Positions 51,287-64,000 of a DNA stretch of 64,000 nt are shown here, one piece after another. The stretch is taken from positions 1 through 64,000 of the forward strand of contig NZ_JANLNV010000023.1 of NCBI RefSeq assembly GCF_025465935.1, given 5' to 3'. The stretch's first letter is position 1. Each line of letters starts with the position of its first letter. Made by a program: the position numbers and the translations under genes. The DNA is from Pseudomonas sp. 7P_10.2_Bac1 (GTDB lineage: Bacteria > Pseudomonadota > Gammaproteobacteria > Pseudomonadales > Pseudomonadaceae). The notes below the pieces were generated by a model. That model ran no database searches, was not told the DNA's origin, and saw nothing but the letters and a program-made list of their open reading frames with translations.

Positions 51287-51314
51287 AAAGCGATACAAAA
51301 AAAACTATCGCTTT
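51287..51314 (-). terminator. Inverted repeat just after rlmE
   Basis: AAAGCGATA and TATCGCTTT form a nine-pair stem two bases past the rlmE stop. On the minus strand the loop, not the tail, contains T8. It may act as a terminator or stabilise the 3' end. Confidence 0.55.
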
Positions 51315-51316
51315 GG

Positions 51317-51967
51317 TTAGAGGCGCTCATCGCTGGCCGAACCTTCGATGCCACGGAAGCCACGCCCCAATAAATACTGCTCGCGAGACCGATCTCGTGA
51401 CGACGACGGCTTGCGCATCTGCACTTTATCAAAAAGTTTGCGGATGTCTTTGTGGTATTGGTCGAAGCCTTCGCCTTGGAAAACCTTGATCAGGAAATCA
51501 CCACCTGGACGCAGTACACGCCCGGCAAGATCCAGCGCCAATTCGCACAGGAACATTGCACGCGGCATATCGACAGCGGCCAATCCACTCATATTGGGGG
51601 CCATATCTGAAATCACAAGGTCTACTTGTGTATTTCCGACGGCCTCAAGAATTTGCTCCAGCACAGCGTCTTCCGTGAAGTCACCCTTGATGAAGGTCAC
51701 ATCCGGGATGCTGTCCATGTCCAGAATGTCGGAAGCGATCAAACGACCCTGACCACCAATCAGACGGCTGGTCACCTGTGACCAGCCACCCGGGGCCGCC
51801 CCCAGGTCAATTACGGTCATGCCCGGACGGATCAAACGATCACGCTCCTGGATCTCCAGAAGCTTGTAACTTGCACGTGAGCGGTACCCATCCTTTTGCG
51901 CCATTTTGACGTATGGGTCGTTGAAATGCTCTTTAAGCCAGTTAAGGCTAGTCTTGGAACGGGCCAC
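51317..51967 (-). CDS. rlmE: 23S rRNA 2'-O-ribose U2552 methyltransferase
   Basis: This 216-residue FtsJ/RlmE methylates U2552 in the A loop and is heat-shock linked in E. coli. The start [14 protein letters not shown] is at a GTG (51967) with GAGGT five bases upstream, which matches the family; a TTG four codons upstream is embedded in that Shine-Dalgarno. The SAM site is [14 protein letters not shown] (about 53-66), and the K-D-K-E catalytic residues sit in [20 protein letters not shown] and [11 protein letters not shown] Ser/Arg-rich tail follows. It is divergent from yhbY. Confidence 0.95.
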   Translation of the reverse strand: MARSKTSLNWLKEHFNDPYVKMAQKDGYRSRASYKLLEIQERDRLIRPGMTVIDLGAAPGGWSQVTSRLIGGQGRLIASDILDMDSIPDVTFIKGDFTEDAVLEQILEAVGNTQVDLVISDMAPNMSGLAAVDMPRAMFLCELALDLAGRVLRPGGDFLIKVFQGEGFDQYHKDIRKLFDKVQMRKPSSSRDRSREQYLLGRGFRGIEGSASDERL

Positions 51968-52074
51968 GGGCCACCTCAAAAAATATAAACGGGTCGTGAT
52001 TAACTGGGCGGTCCCGGACTCGCTCGGGTAAACTGGCCGCCGCTTTTTACAAGATCAGACACAGGGGTCAGATT

Positions 52075-52383
52075 ATGCCGCTCACTCAAGAGCAGAAGAA
52101 ACAGTACAAATCCATTGGCCACCATCTGAAACCAGTATTGACTGTGGCTGATAATGGTTTGACTGAAGGTGTTTTAGCCGAGCTTGAACGCGCACTGAGC
52201 GATCACGAGCTGATTAAAATCAAAGTCAACATCCTGGACCGCGAATCTCGCCTGGAAGCCATTGCAGAACTCTGCAAGGCCGGCAAAGCGGAACTGGTAC
52301 AGGTTATCGGCAAAATGGCGCTTCTGTACCGCAAGAACGTCAATGTTAACAAGAACCTGTCGAACATCCATCGCTTCAAGTGA
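52075..52383 (+). CDS. yhbY: YhbY/CRM-domain ribosome assembly RNA-binding protein
   Basis: This 102-residue single CRM-domain protein is associated with pre-50S particles in E. coli. The pattern LTQEQKKQYKSIGHHLKPVLTVADNGLTEGVLAELERALSDHELIKIKV is followed by the LVQVIGKMALLYRKN segment that contains the GxxG-like RNA-binding loop. It is divergent from rlmE, another ribosome-assembly gene, across about 107 bp. The arrangement matches many gammaproteobacteria. Confidence 0.94.
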   Translation: MPLTQEQKKQYKSIGHHLKPVLTVADNGLTEGVLAELERALSDHELIKIKVNILDRESRLEAIAELCKAGKAELVQVIGKMALLYRKNVNVNKNLSNIHRFK

Positions 52384-52385
52384 TG

Positions 52386-52423
52386 TCGACAAGAGTCAAG
52401 GGTGCGTCCGACGCGCCCTGACA
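52386..52423 (+). terminator. Imperfect hairpin after yhbY
   Basis: An imperfect inverted repeat around AAGAGTCAAGGGTGCGTC and its near-complement ends in CTCTTGC, just past the yhbY stop. It is a likely weak terminator. Confidence 0.5.
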
Positions 52424-52643
52424 CTCTTGCTGAGCAATAGCAAAACTGCCCGCGCAACGCATCAGGCAATACGATACGCCCACCGCAAGACTTCCCACCT
52501 AACGCCAATATCGCACCGCTCTTGAGGCGCGTGTACTGATGCCTTGCTCAAAACCGATGCCAGCCTATTTTGACCAGCATCGCCGAAATTCTGCGCGCTA
52601 ACAGCGCTGACCGCCAGGCCCGCAACATCCGGGCCGACCGCCA

Positions 52644-52670
52644 AAGCAGAACGCCCGCACGAAGCGGGCG
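52644..52670 (-). terminator. Rho-independent terminator of carAB-greA
   Basis: CGCCCGC and GCGGGCG form a stem with a five-base loop, followed on the minus strand by TTCTGCTTT. It lies just after the greA stop. Confidence 0.8.
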
Positions 52671-52677
52671 CTCTTAC

Positions 52678-53154
52678 TTAGATGTGACGCACCTCAATAA
52701 TCTCGTACTCAATGACGCCACTCGGTGTTTTCACCGCCACCACGTCACCCTCTTCCTTGGCAATCAAGGCGCGAGCAATAGGTGAACCTACCGAGATTTT
52801 TCCGAGCTTAATATCAGCCTCATCCTCACCCACGATCTGATAAGTCACAGACTCGTCAGTTTCAACGTTCGCGATTTCAACCGTGGTACCGAAAATCACC
52901 TTGCCGGTATGAGGGATAGTCGTGACATCAATGATGACCGCATTCTGCATGCGGCCTTCGATGTCGCGAATACGTGCCTCAACCATACCTTGCTGCTCGC
53001 GGGCAGCATGGTATTCAGCGTTTTCTTTCAGGTCGCCCAGCTCACGTGCCGTGCCGATATCCTGGCTCAGCTTGGGCCGAACAACCTTGGTCAGGTGTGC
53101 GTGCTCTTCTTCCAGGGCTTTCGCACCCTGGACCGTCATTGGGTATTTGATCAT
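52678..53154 (-). CDS. greA: Transcript cleavage factor GreA
   Basis: This 158-residue GreA inserts an N-terminal coiled coil into the RNA polymerase secondary channel and triggers cleavage of backtracked RNA. The catalytic tip residues Asp-Glu are in [16 protein letters not shown] (about 41-56), and the C-terminal FKBP-like domain ends with the [16 protein letters not shown] segment (about 121-136). Its ATG overlaps the carB TGA (ATGA). With DksA, this window encodes two secondary-channel factors. Confidence 0.97.
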   Translation of the reverse strand: MIKYPMTVQGAKALEEEHAHLTKVVRPKLSQDIGTARELGDLKENAEYHAAREQQGMVEARIRDIEGRMQNAVIIDVTTIPHTGKVIFGTTVEIANVETDESVTYQIVGEDEADIKLGKISVGSPIARALIAKEEGDVVAVKTPSGVIEYEIIEVRHI

Positions 53155-56100
53155 GCCTTCAATCCTGCGTGTAAATCCTGCAAGCGACGTACGGTTTTTT
53201 CAGGACCGAATTTAAGCGCCTCACAGATCGCCGCGCCAGCAGCAATGGTCGTCGTGCAGTAAATCTTGTGCTGCAGAGCGTTGCGGCGGATGGAGTAAGA
53301 GTCAGCAATCGACTGACGACCTTCGGTGGTGTTGATGATCAACGTCACTTCGTCGTTTTTGATCATGTCGACAACATGCGGGCGACCTTCAGTCACCTTG
53401 TTCACGCGACGCACTTTGAGACCGGCGGCTTCGATGAACTTAGCCGTGCCAGCAGTCGACACGATTTCAAAACCGAGGTCGATCAGGTCACGTGCTACAG
53501 CAGCGACCAACGGCTTGTCGTCGTCACGCACACTGATAAATGCAGTACCGCCAGTTGGCAGCACTTCGCTGGCACCCATTTGCGCCTTGGCGAATGCTTC
53601 ACCGAAAGTATCGCCCACACCCATCACTTCACCGGTGGACTTCATCTCTGGGCCGAGGATCGGGTCAACACCCGGGAATTTGGCGAACGGGAAGACCGCC
53701 TCTTTCACGCTGTAGAAGTCAGGAATGATTTCTTGCGTGAAGCCCACTTCCTTCAGGGTCTTACCAGCCATCACGCGAGCAGCGATCATTGCCAGGGAAA
53801 CACCGATGCACTTGGACACAAAAGGAACAGTACGCGAAGCACGCGGGTTCACTTCGATCACGTAGATGTCTTCGCCTTGCAGCGCCAACTGCACGTTCAT
53901 CAGGCCTACAACGCCCAACTCCAATGCCATTTTCTTGACCTGCTCGCGCATCTCGTTCTGGATGTGCAGCGGCAACGAATAAGGTGGCAGCGAGCATGCA
54001 GAGTCACCAGAGTGAACACCCGCCTGCTCGATATGCTGCATGATTGCGCCGATCACAACGTCAGTACCGTCACAGACAGCATCAACGTCCATCTCGATTG
54101 CGCAGTTCAGGAAGTGATCCAGCAGCACCGGGCTGTCGTTGGACACTTTCACTGCATCACGCAGGTAGCGTTTGAGTTCTTCTTCTTCGTACACGATTTC
54201 CATCGCGCGGCCGCCCAATACGTAGGACGGACGAACAACCAGCGGGTAACCAATCTTACCGGCAGCACGAATCGCTTCGTCTTCACTGCGCACGGTAGCG
54301 TTAGGCGGCTGACGCAGGTTCAGGCGCTCAACCATTTGCTGGAAGCGTTCACGGTCTTCTGCACGGTCGATGGCATCAGGGCTGGTACCGATGATCGGCA
54401 CGCCGGCTTCTTCCAACGCACGGGCCAGTTTCAGCGGAGTCTGGCCGCCGTAATGAACGATCACGCCTTTCGGCTTCTCGACACGGACGATTTCCAGCAC
54501 GTCTTCCAGTGTCACGGACTCGAAGTACAGACGATCCGAGGTGTCGTAGTCGGTGGACACTGTTTCCGGGTTGCAGTTGACCATGATGGTTTCGTAACCA
54601 TCGGCGCGCAACGCCAGCGCCGCATGAACGCAGCAGTAGTCGAACTCGATGCCCTGACCAATACGGTTAGGACCACCCCCCAGAATGATGATCTTGTCAC
54701 GATCCGACGGATTGGCCTCGCACTCTTCCTCATAGGTCGAGTACATGTAGGCAGTGTCAGTCGCGAACTCGGCCGCGCAGGTGTCAACGCGCTTGTATAC
54801 CGGGAACACTTCAAGCTTGTGACGATGACGACGCAGGTTCTTCTCGGTCACACCCAGCAATACAGCCAGACGCGCATCAGAGAAGCCTTTGCGCTTGAGG
54901 CGGTACATGGTGTCGCGATCGATCGCAGACAGACCCATGGTCTTGATCTTCTCTTCATCCTTGATCAGATCTTCGATCTGTACCAGGAACCAAGGATCGA
55001 TCATGTTCATGCCGAAGATGTCTTCAACCGTCATGCCTGCACGGAACGCATCAGCCACGTACCAGATACGCTCGGCGCCCGGCACAGTCAGCTCGCGCTT
55101 GAGAACGGCCATGCTTTCTGGGTTGCTCAAGTCCAGCTTTGGATCAAGACCGCTAACACCTACTTCCAGACCGCGAAGAGCTTTTTGCAAGGATTCCTGG
55201 AAGGTCCGGCCAATGGCCATTACTTCACCCACGGACTTCATTTGCGTGGTCAGGCGCGCATCGGCTTTAGCAAACTTCTCGAAAGCGAAGCGTGGCAGCT
55301 TGGTCACAACATAGTCGATGGACGGCTCGAAGGACGCCGGGGTCGCGCCGCCGGTGATTTCGTTTTGCAGTTCGTCCAGGGTGTAACCGATCGCCAGCTT
55401 GGCAGCGATGCGCGCAATCGGGAAACCAGTGGCTTTGGAAGCCAGCGCCGACGAGCGGGATACACGCGGGTTCATCTCGATCACGACCATACGGCCAGTG
55501 TTCGGGCAGATACCGAACTGAACGTTGGAACCACCGGTTTCAACGCCGATTTCACGCAGTACCGCCAACGAGGCGTTACGCATGATTTGGTATTCTTTGT
55601 CGGTCAGGGTTTGTGCTGGAGCCACGGTGATCGAGTCACCGGTGTGCACGCCCATCGGGTCAAAGTTTTCGATCGAGCAGACGATGATGCAGTTGTCCTT
55701 CTTATCGCGGACAACCTCCATTTCGTACTCTTTCCAGCCGATCAGCGATTCGTCGATCAGCAGCTCTTTGGTTGGCGACAGGTCCAGACCGCGGGAGCAG
55801 ATTTCTTCAAACTCTTCACGGTTGTAAGCAATACCGCCACCGGTGCCGCCCATGGTGAAAGAAGGACGAATGATGCACGGGAAGCCCAGCTTTTCGAGAA
55901 CCGCGTTGGCCTCTTCCATGCTGTGAGCGATACCCGAACGCGGGCAATCCAGACCGATAGACTTCATGGCCTTGTCGAAACGCGAACGGTCTTCAGCCTT
56001 GTCGATGGTGTCAGCGTTGGCGCCGATCATTTCTACGCCGAACTTCTCCAGAACGCCTTCGCGCTCCAGGTCCAGTGCGCAGTTCAGGGCAGTTTGGCCG

Positions 56101-56372
56101 CCCATGGTTGGCAGCAGAGCGTCTGGACGCTCTTTTTCGATGATCTTGGCAACCGTTTGCCACTTGATCGGCTCGATGTAGGTCGCATCAGCCATGTCCG
56201 GGTCGGTCATGATGGTGGCTGGGTTAGAGTTCACCAGGATGACGCGGTAGCCCTCCTCACGCAGAGCCTTACAGGCTTGGGCGCCGGAGTAGTCGAATTC
56301 GCACGCCTGGCCGATCACAATCGGGCCAGCGCCGAGAATCAGGATGCTTTTAATGTCTGTACGTTTTGGCAT
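53151..56372 (-). CDS. carB: Carbamoyl-phosphate synthase large subunit
   Basis: This 1073-residue synthase makes carbamoyl phosphate for arginine and pyrimidines. Two homologous halves each hold an ATP-grasp domain: the first begins with [20 protein letters not shown] (about 11-30), the second with [19 protein letters not shown] near 560. An oligomerisation domain lies between, and a C-terminal allosteric MGS-like domain (about 935-1073) binds UMP and ornithine in the E. coli enzyme. The ATG at 56372 gives the family length; the frame is open five codons upstream. It overlaps greA. Confidence 0.97.
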   Translation of the reverse strand: MPKRTDIKSILILGAGPIVIGQACEFDYSGAQACKALREEGYRVILVNSNPATIMTDPDMADATYIEPIKWQTVAKIIEKERPDALLPTMGGQTALNCALDLEREGVLEKFGVEMIGANADTIDKAEDRSRFDKAMKSIGLDCPRSGIAHSMEEANAVLEKLGFPCIIRPSFTMGGTGGGIAYNREEFEEICSRGLDLSPTKELLIDESLIGWKEYEMEVVRDKKDNCIIVCSIENFDPMGVHTGDSITVAPAQTLTDKEYQIMRNASLAVLREIGVETGGSNVQFGICPNTGRMVVIEMNPRVSRSSALASKATGFPIARIAAKLAIGYTLDELQNEITGGATPASFEPSIDYVVTKLPRFAFEKFAKADARLTTQMKSVGEVMAIGRTFQESLQKALRGLEVGVSGLDPKLDLSNPESMAVLKRELTVPGAERIWYVADAFRAGMTVEDIFGMNMIDPWFLVQIEDLIKDEEKIKTMGLSAIDRDTMYRLKRKGFSDARLAVLLGVTEKNLRRHRHKLEVFPVYKRVDTCAAEFATDTAYMYSTYEEECEANPSDRDKIIILGGGPNRIGQGIEFDYCCVHAALALRADGYETIMVNCNPETVSTDYDTSDRLYFESVTLEDVLEIVRVEKPKGVIVHYGGQTPLKLARALEEAGVPIIGTSPDAIDRAEDRERFQQMVERLNLRQPPNATVRSEDEAIRAAGKIGYPLVVRPSYVLGGRAMEIVYEEEELKRYLRDAVKVSNDSPVLLDHFLNCAIEMDVDAVCDGTDVVIGAIMQHIEQAGVHSGDSACSLPPYSLPLHIQNEMREQVKKMALELGVVGLMNVQLALQGEDIYVIEVNPRASRTVPFVSKCIGVSLAMIAARVMAGKTLKEVGFTQEIIPDFYSVKEAVFPFAKFPGVDPILGPEMKSTGEVMGVGDTFGEAFAKAQMGASEVLPTGGTAFISVRDDDKPLVAAVARDLIDLGFEIVSTAGTAKFIEAAGLKVRRVNKVTEGRPHVVDMIKNDEVTLIINTTEGRQSIADSYSIRRNALQHKIYCTTTIAAGAAICEALKFGPEKTVRRLQDLHAGLKA

Positions 56373-56486
56373 GGGTTTGTCACTCAAATCCGCAGGTCAG
56401 TCGGCAAGCCGTCGATCAGGTTGCTGAGCCGCCCGAGGGGCCGCCGATATCGGGGCCGCCTTGGGCTACTCATTACAAAAGGCTGA

Positions 56487-57623
56487 TCAGCGGCGCTTGG
56501 CCATCTCATTGATGAAGCGATCGAACAGCGGCGCAACGTCGTTCGGGCCAGGGCTTGCTTCAGGGTGGCCCTGGAAGCTGAAAGCGCTCTTGTCTGTGCG
56601 CTCGATACCTTGCAGCGTACCGTCGAACAGCGACTTGTGGATGGCACGCACGTTGGCTGGCAGGGTCGCCTCATCAACCGCAAAACCGTGGTTTTGGCTG
56701 GTGATCATCACAACACCGGTGTCCAGGTCTTGAACCGGGTGGTTCGCCCCGTGGTGGCCATGACCCATTTTCACGGTCTTGGCACCGGAGGCCAGTGCCA
56801 GCAGTTGGTGACCCAGGCAGATACCGAATACCGGAATCTCTGTTTTCAGCACTTCCTGGATAGCGGTGATTGCGTAGTCGCAAGGCTCAGGGTCACCTGG
56901 GCCGTTAGACAGGAACACGCCATCCGGGTTGAGCGCCAATACATCGCTGGCAGGGGTTTGCGCCGGTACAACAGTGACGCGGCAACCACGCTCAACCAAC
57001 ATGCGCAGGATGTTCCACTTCACGCCGTAGTCATAAGCCACTACATGGTAAGGCAGATCGCTGGCTTCGATAGTCGGGTGACTGTCGGTTGCCAGGTTCC
57101 AGACGCTCGAACGCCATTCATAGGTTTTGTCGGTGCTGACAACTTTCGCCAGATCCATCCCTTTCAGGCCAGGGAAGCCGCGAGCCGCTGCAATGGCAGC
57201 TTCGTCAGAAATGTTGTCACCGGCCATGATGCAGCCGTTTTGCGCGCCTTTCTCACGCAAGATGCGTGTCAGGCGGCGTGTGTCGATACCGGCGATTGCC
57301 ACAACATTGTTGGCTTTGAGGTAGTCAGACAGCGACATCGTGTTACGCCAGTTGCTGGCAACCAGCGGCAGATCACGGATTACCAAACCTGCGGACCAAA
57401 CACGATCAGACTCGGCATCTTCCGGTGTAGTGCCGGTATTGCCAACATGCGGGTAAGTCAGGGTCACGATTTGCTGAGCATAGGAAGGATCCGTCAGGAT
57501 CTCCTGGTAGCCAGTCATTGCGGTGTTAAACACCACCTCACCAACGGTCTGACCGTCGGCCCCAATGGCTTCGCCGCGAAAAATGCTGCCATCAGCGAGG
57601 GCGAGTATGGCTTGCTTAGTCAA
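56487..57623 (-). CDS. carA: Carbamoyl-phosphate synthase small (glutaminase) subunit
   Basis: This 378-residue subunit hydrolyses glutamine and channels ammonia to CarB. An N-terminal small-subunit domain (about 1-150) is followed by a class I glutamine amidotransferase domain with nucleophile Cys in [13 protein letters not shown] (about 263-275) and a His-Glu pair near 345-355 ([10 protein letters not shown]). Translation starts at TTG (57623) behind a strong GGGAGG. The TTG shares bases with the TGA of an upstream 30-codon ORF. About 115 bp separate it from carB. Confidence 0.96.
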   Translation of the reverse strand: MTKQAILALADGSIFRGEAIGADGQTVGEVVFNTAMTGYQEILTDPSYAQQIVTLTYPHVGNTGTTPEDAESDRVWSAGLVIRDLPLVASNWRNTMSLSDYLKANNVVAIAGIDTRRLTRILREKGAQNGCIMAGDNISDEAAIAAARGFPGLKGMDLAKVVSTDKTYEWRSSVWNLATDSHPTIEASDLPYHVVAYDYGVKWNILRMLVERGCRVTVVPAQTPASDVLALNPDGVFLSNGPGDPEPCDYAITAIQEVLKTEIPVFGICLGHQLLALASGAKTVKMGHGHHGANHPVQDLDTGVVMITSQNHGFAVDEATLPANVRAIHKSLFDGTLQGIERTDKSAFSFQGHPEASPGPNDVAPLFDRFINEMAKRR

Positions 57624-57712
57624 GAAGACCTCCCGTAAATAAAGCCTGAAAGGGCGATCGCAGGTTGTAAAAAAGCGGAGTGACGTATGGACACGTCACT
57701 CCGCTTCTTCAT
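57620..57712 (-). CDS. Candidate carA leader ORF, 30 residues
   Basis: An ATG-initiated frame begins [12 protein letters not shown] and ends FIYGRSS, with its TGA overlapping the carA TTG start (TTGA). Codons 3-15 form a 14-bp hairpin followed by six T. No Shine-Dalgarno lies before the ATG, but GATAAT sits just upstream, which could make the transcript leaderless. Stop-start overlap and a terminator-like hairpin inside a leader frame suggest coupling or attenuation. Translation is unproven and the frame could be fortuitous. Confidence 0.35.
   Translation of the reverse strand: MKKRSDVSIRHSAFLQPAIALSGFIYGRSS
57670..57706 (-). terminator. Terminator-like hairpin in the carA leader
   Basis: AAGCGGAGTGACGT and its exact complement are separated by six bases, then T6 on the minus strand, about 50 bases before the carA start codon. 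It is either an attenuator of carAB or a second terminator of dapB. Confidence 0.75.
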
Positions 57713-57835
57713 CGAATTATCTGCGCGCTTTTAGTGGACACACTAAAGCTGTAGCTTACAGAAAAAGGCTTTTTGGGTCTACCGCTAAAGAGCCGAAAAG
57801 GCAGAGGAATGCGACAGGTCATCGCTTAGCGGTTG

Positions 57836-57871
57836 AAAATTGGACTGTTGCAGACTCAACAGTCCAATTTT
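57836..57871 (-). terminator. Rho-independent terminator of dapB
   Basis: AAAATTGGACTGTTG and its exact complement form a 15-pair stem with a six-base loop; the stem's own T4 serves as the tail. It begins 13 bases past the dapB stop. Confidence 0.88.
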
Positions 57872-57883
57872 ACTGAAGAAGGC

Positions 57884-59825
<1,942 letters not shown>

Positions 59826-60143
59826 AATTCTTTGCACTCTCAAGGACGTTTGGAAGAACCCTCCCGAGCCTCACCAAACCCGCTAAGCCTGAACAAACAA
59901 GGCTCAACTCACGTCTTTTCAACGATATTGGTTTCTGATTAATAGCCAATGCACTGGCCGACAAGAGCGGTTACCTCGGGCAGAAAAACAAATAAGTTCC
60001 CGCCTCAACCGCAAGCATCCGAGCTTGTCGCATGCTGTAAAAATTCCCTTGCTCCAGACACGCCAACGCGGGAGCAAGCTCCCGCGCGGCGACATCCTAC
60101 CAGTCACCGCCTATGCACGGTTAACCGGCCGACCAACAAGCGA
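59826..60143. other. dnaK-dnaJ intergenic region
   Basis: This 318-bp spacer is longer than in many bacteria. It contains a REP-like palindrome at 60067-60086 and no convincing CTTGAA...CCCCAT promoter on the minus strand. No conserved ORF was recognised. dnaJ may be read from the dnaK promoter or an undetected weak promoter. Confidence 0.5.
60067..60086. repeat. REP-like palindrome CGCGGGAGC-AA-GCTCCCGCG
   Basis: A perfect nine-bp inverted repeat with a two-base centre. It matches the GGGAGCxxGCTCCC core of extragenic palindromes frequent in fluorescent pseudomonads. It lies about 60 bases past the dnaK stop and may also stabilise or terminate that transcript. Confidence 0.65.
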
Positions 60144-62060
<1,917 letters not shown>

Positions 62061-62137
62061 GTTCACTCTCCCTAAATTTAAATTTTGTTGCCGCAGCAGT
62101 GATGACTAACTACGGCACTGCTTAACGCTTGACATCT

Positions 62138-62165
62138 AAATGGGGGCCTTGCGGCCGATTTCAAG
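62138..62165 (-). promoter_or_regulatory. Sigma-32 heat-shock promoter of dnaK
   Basis: On the minus strand CTTGAAA (62159-62165) is followed after 13 bases by CCCCATTT (62138-62145), a near-perfect RpoH promoter. The -35 covers the grpE TGA stop codon. Confidence 0.9.
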
Positions 62166-62727
62166 CCTGCTCGTCAATCGATGGCGAAACCGGTGCTGGC
62201 GCCTTGCTGACTACGACCATAGCCGGGCGCAGTAAGCGGCCATTGAGCTGATAACCCTTTTGAAACACCTTGAGCACGCTGTTGGGCTCCAGATCAGCGC
62301 TTTCCTGCATGGCCATCGCCTGGTGGTGCTCGGCATTGAAGGGTTCACCGTGCGGATCGATCGCTTCCAGGTGATAACGCTTCAGGGTGTCCTGGAACAT
62401 TTTCAGCGTCAGCTCGATCCCTTCACGCATTGGGCGAATGTTCTCGTCATCCGGATTGGACAGCTCAAGGCCGCGCTCCAGGCTGTCGATTACCGGCAAC
62501 AGATCGCCGGCGAATTTTTCCAATGCGAACTTGTGTGCTTTTTCAACGTCCTGTTCGGCACGACGGCGAACGTTCTGCACATCAGCAGCCACACGCAGAG
62601 CTTGATCATTAGCCGTAGCCAGTTGCTCTTCGAGCTCCTGCACACGAGCCGCCAGATCAACGCCTGCCACATCAGCAGCCTGATTGGCGTCTTGGTTCTG
62701 CGTATCCATAGTCTGTTCGTCTGCCAT
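62161..62727 (-). CDS. grpE: Nucleotide exchange factor GrpE
   Basis: This 188-residue co-chaperone releases ADP from DnaK and acts as a thermosensor. An acidic, Asp/Gln/Asn-rich disordered N-terminus (about 1-25) precedes a long coiled-coil helix (about 26-90, [19 protein letters not shown]...). The C-terminal beta domain follows with [20 protein letters not shown] and [25 protein letters not shown] (about 150-175). It has its own sigma-32 promoter and is 100 bp upstream of dnaK. Confidence 0.96.
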   Translation of the reverse strand: MADEQTMDTQNQDANQAADVAGVDLAARVQELEEQLATANDQALRVAADVQNVRRRAEQDVEKAHKFALEKFAGDLLPVIDSLERGLELSNPDDENIRPMREGIELTLKMFQDTLKRYHLEAIDPHGEPFNAEHHQAMAMQESADLEPNSVLKVFQKGYQLNGRLLRPAMVVVSKAPAPVSPSIDEQA

Positions 62728-62781
62728 AGATTTCTCCTTTCAAACTTCGTCCGCGAGTTCGACTCGCGCTTCTGCCTCGGT

Positions 62782-62809
62782 ATATGGGGTCGCAATTTTC
62801 AGGTTCAAG
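62782..62809 (-). promoter_or_regulatory. Sigma-32 heat-shock promoter of grpE
   Basis: On the minus strand CTTGAA (62804-62809) is followed after 14 bases by CCCCATAT (62782-62789), matching the RpoH consensus and predicting a start about 50 bases before the grpE ATG. Confidence 0.9.
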
Positions 62810-62940
62810 AGCCAAAAAGCACTAACAATCGCCTTTTAATTCCTCAACTCACCCCGCCCGTCCATTCAAAACAGCTTAAAAAAGCCTTGAAGCCAAGCAA
62901 ATAGAACTAAGCACAGCCATTGTCAGCGCGAAACAAAACA

Positions 62941-62956
62941 CTGTATAAATAACCAG
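62941..62956 (+). promoter_or_regulatory. LexA (SOS) box of recN
   Basis: CTGTATAAATAACCAG has the CTG-N10-CAG core with an AT-rich centre, 25 bases before the recN start codon. DNA-damage induction of recN is expected. Confidence 0.88.
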
Positions 62957-62980
62957 ACATTACGTTTTGGAGCAGCTCCT

Positions 62981-64000
62981 ATGCTGGTGCACCTGTCCGT
63001 ACACAACTACGCCATCGTTGAACATCTCGATCTAGAGCTGGATCGCGGTATGAGTGTAATCACTGGTGAGACCGGCGCAGGGAAATCGATCATGCTGGAT
63101 GCACTGGGCCTGACATTGGGTGACCGTGCAGACCATGGCGTGGTTCGCCCCGGAGCCGAAAAAGCCGACATCCTGGCCACCTTCGACCTCCAGGACATTC
63201 CTGAAGCCCAGGCCTGGCTGGCCGAACGCGATCTTGAGTCCGATGGCCCGTGCATCCTGCGCCGCGTAATCACCGCCGAAGGGCGCTCGCGCGGCTACAT
63301 CAATGGCACGCCATGCCCACAGGGTGATCTCAAGGCTCTGGGTGAACTGCTGATCGACATTCACAGCCAGCACGAACACCAATCACTGCTCAAGCCAGAC
63401 ACTCACCGCCGCCTGCTGGACGAATACGCCGGGGCTACCGATCTGGCGCGCCAGGTGCAATTGGCCGCCCAACGCTGGCGCCAGACCCGCCAGGCGCTTG
63501 AGCATCTGTCCAATTCCGGAGATGAGCAGCGCGCTCGCCATCAATTGCTGAGCTACCAGATCGAAGAGCTCGAAACCCTGTCGCTGGGCGAAAACGAGCT
63601 GGAAGAGCTGGAGCAGGAACACAAAAACCTGACCAACGCCGAAACCTTGCTGACCATCTGTCGGCAAGTGGTCGAACAATGCAGCGAAAACGACTCCGGC
63701 AACGTGCTCAATGCGCTGACCGTCAGCCTTAATCGACTGGCGAGCATTCATAACAATTCTGGCTCATTGAACGAAGCAACCGATCTGCTGGCCAGCGCTC
63801 AAATCCAGGTGGAAGAAGCCGTGGGCGAACTCAATCGCTTCATCGACCACTTTGATGCCGACCCGGGCCGCCTGCAGTACCTCGAAGAGCGGCTCGACAC
63901 CATTTATTCCCTGGCACGTAAACACCGGGTACAGCCGACAGAAGTTGCCGCCCTGCAACAAAACCTGCTCGACGAGCTTGAAACCCTGAACGCCAACGAT
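62981..64000 (+). CDS. recN: DNA repair protein RecN (5' part, runs off the window)
   Basis: The first 340 codons of an SMC-like ATPase that promotes double-strand break repair by bringing broken ends together. The start MLVHLSVHNYAIVEHLDLEL leads to Walker A GETGAGKS at residues 29-36. RRVITAEGRSRGYING and LLIDIHSQHEHQSLL (Q-loop region) follow at about 94-138, then the beginning of the coiled coil with many Glu/Gln/Leu. No stop occurs before the window end, so Walker B lies outside. The ATG follows TTGGAG. The LexA box supports SOS control. Confidence 0.96.
   Translation, partial: MLVHLSVHNYAIVEHLDLELDRGMSVITGETGAGKSIMLDALGLTLGDRADHGVVRPGAEKADILATFDLQDIPEAQAWLAERDLESDGPCILRRVITAEGRSRGYINGTPCPQGDLKALGELLIDIHSQHEHQSLLKPDTHRRLLDEYAGATDLARQVQLAAQRWRQTRQALEHLSNSGDEQRARHQLLSYQIEELETLSLGENELEELEQEHKNLTNAETLLTICRQVVEQCSENDSGNVLNALTVSLNRLASIHNNSGSLNEATDLLASAQIQVEEAVGELNRFIDHFDADPGRLQYLEERLDTIYSLARKHRVQPTEVAALQQNLLDELETLNAND

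Noticed and set aside
53268..56486. A 1072-codon open frame antisense to carB
   Set aside because: It mirrors carB, lacks recognisable domains, and is explained by high GC at third codon positions, which removes stop codons from the complementary frame.
59826..60143. A sigma-32 promoter immediately upstream of dnaJ
   Set aside because: The minus strand has TTGAAAAG near 59920 but no CCCCAT-like element at the right distance.

Overview
This 64 kb window is a stretch of Pseudomonas chromosome, most likely from the P. fluorescens lineage; the species cannot be fixed from the sequence alone. The evidence is the gene order, which follows the P. aeruginosa PAO1 order from msrQ to recN as I recall it, together with lineage-specific markers: cbrA-cbrB-crcZ, a PrrF-type iron sRNA, and lpoP beside the PBP1b gene. 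No insertion sequence, prophage, CRISPR array, rRNA operon or defence island was found. Almost everything is core backbone.

Layout. 1-6 kb (minus strand): msrPQ methionine-sulfoxide repair, pssA, and the branched-chain amino acid operon ilvI-ilvN-ilvC, which has a long leader. 6.4-9.9 kb (minus): yqcC-like, lpoP, mrcB. 10-12.5 kb (plus): a kinase-like/P-loop fusion, a pentapeptide-like protein and a small TfoX-C-like protein. 12.5-15.9 kb: a prrF sRNA with its Fur box, the heme ABC transporter hmuTUV and a Rieske protein. 15.9-17.8 kb (minus): sfsA and an aminotransferase. 18-24.2 kb (plus): dksA, gluQ, a small membrane protein, and the CbrA/CbrB two-component system followed by the CrcZ sRNA with a sigma-54 promoter and CbrB-type sites. 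24.9-32.6 kb (plus): pcnB, folK, panB, panC, pgi, an MpaB-like protein and an RlmI-like methyltransferase. 32.7-36.3 kb: a large DUF748/AsmA-like protein and a BON-domain protein that has a candidate sigma-54 promoter.

36.5-51.1 kb (minus) is the conserved transcription-translation block: rimP-nusA-infB-rbfA-truB-rpsO-pnp preceded by initiator tRNA-Met, and ftsH-folP-glmM-tpiA-secG followed by tRNA-Leu(GAG). 51.3-64 kb: rlmE, yhbY, greA, carB, carA, dapB, and the heat-shock genes dnaJ, dnaK and grpE, with sigma-32 promoters before grpE and dnaK. The window ends inside recN, which has a LexA box.

The most interesting signals are regulatory. They include a candidate leader peptide before ilvI with clustered Ile/Leu/Val codons, a candidate leader ORF carrying a U-tailed hairpin that overlaps the carA start codon, a sigma-54 promoter before a BON protein, a dnaK heat-shock promoter whose -35 covers the grpE stop codon, and a five-box GTAAC array upstream of crcZ. 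Two local absences also stand out: there is no panD between panC and pgi, and no second prrF copy or heme receptor beside hmuTUV. I found nothing that qualifies as a wholly new multi-gene system.
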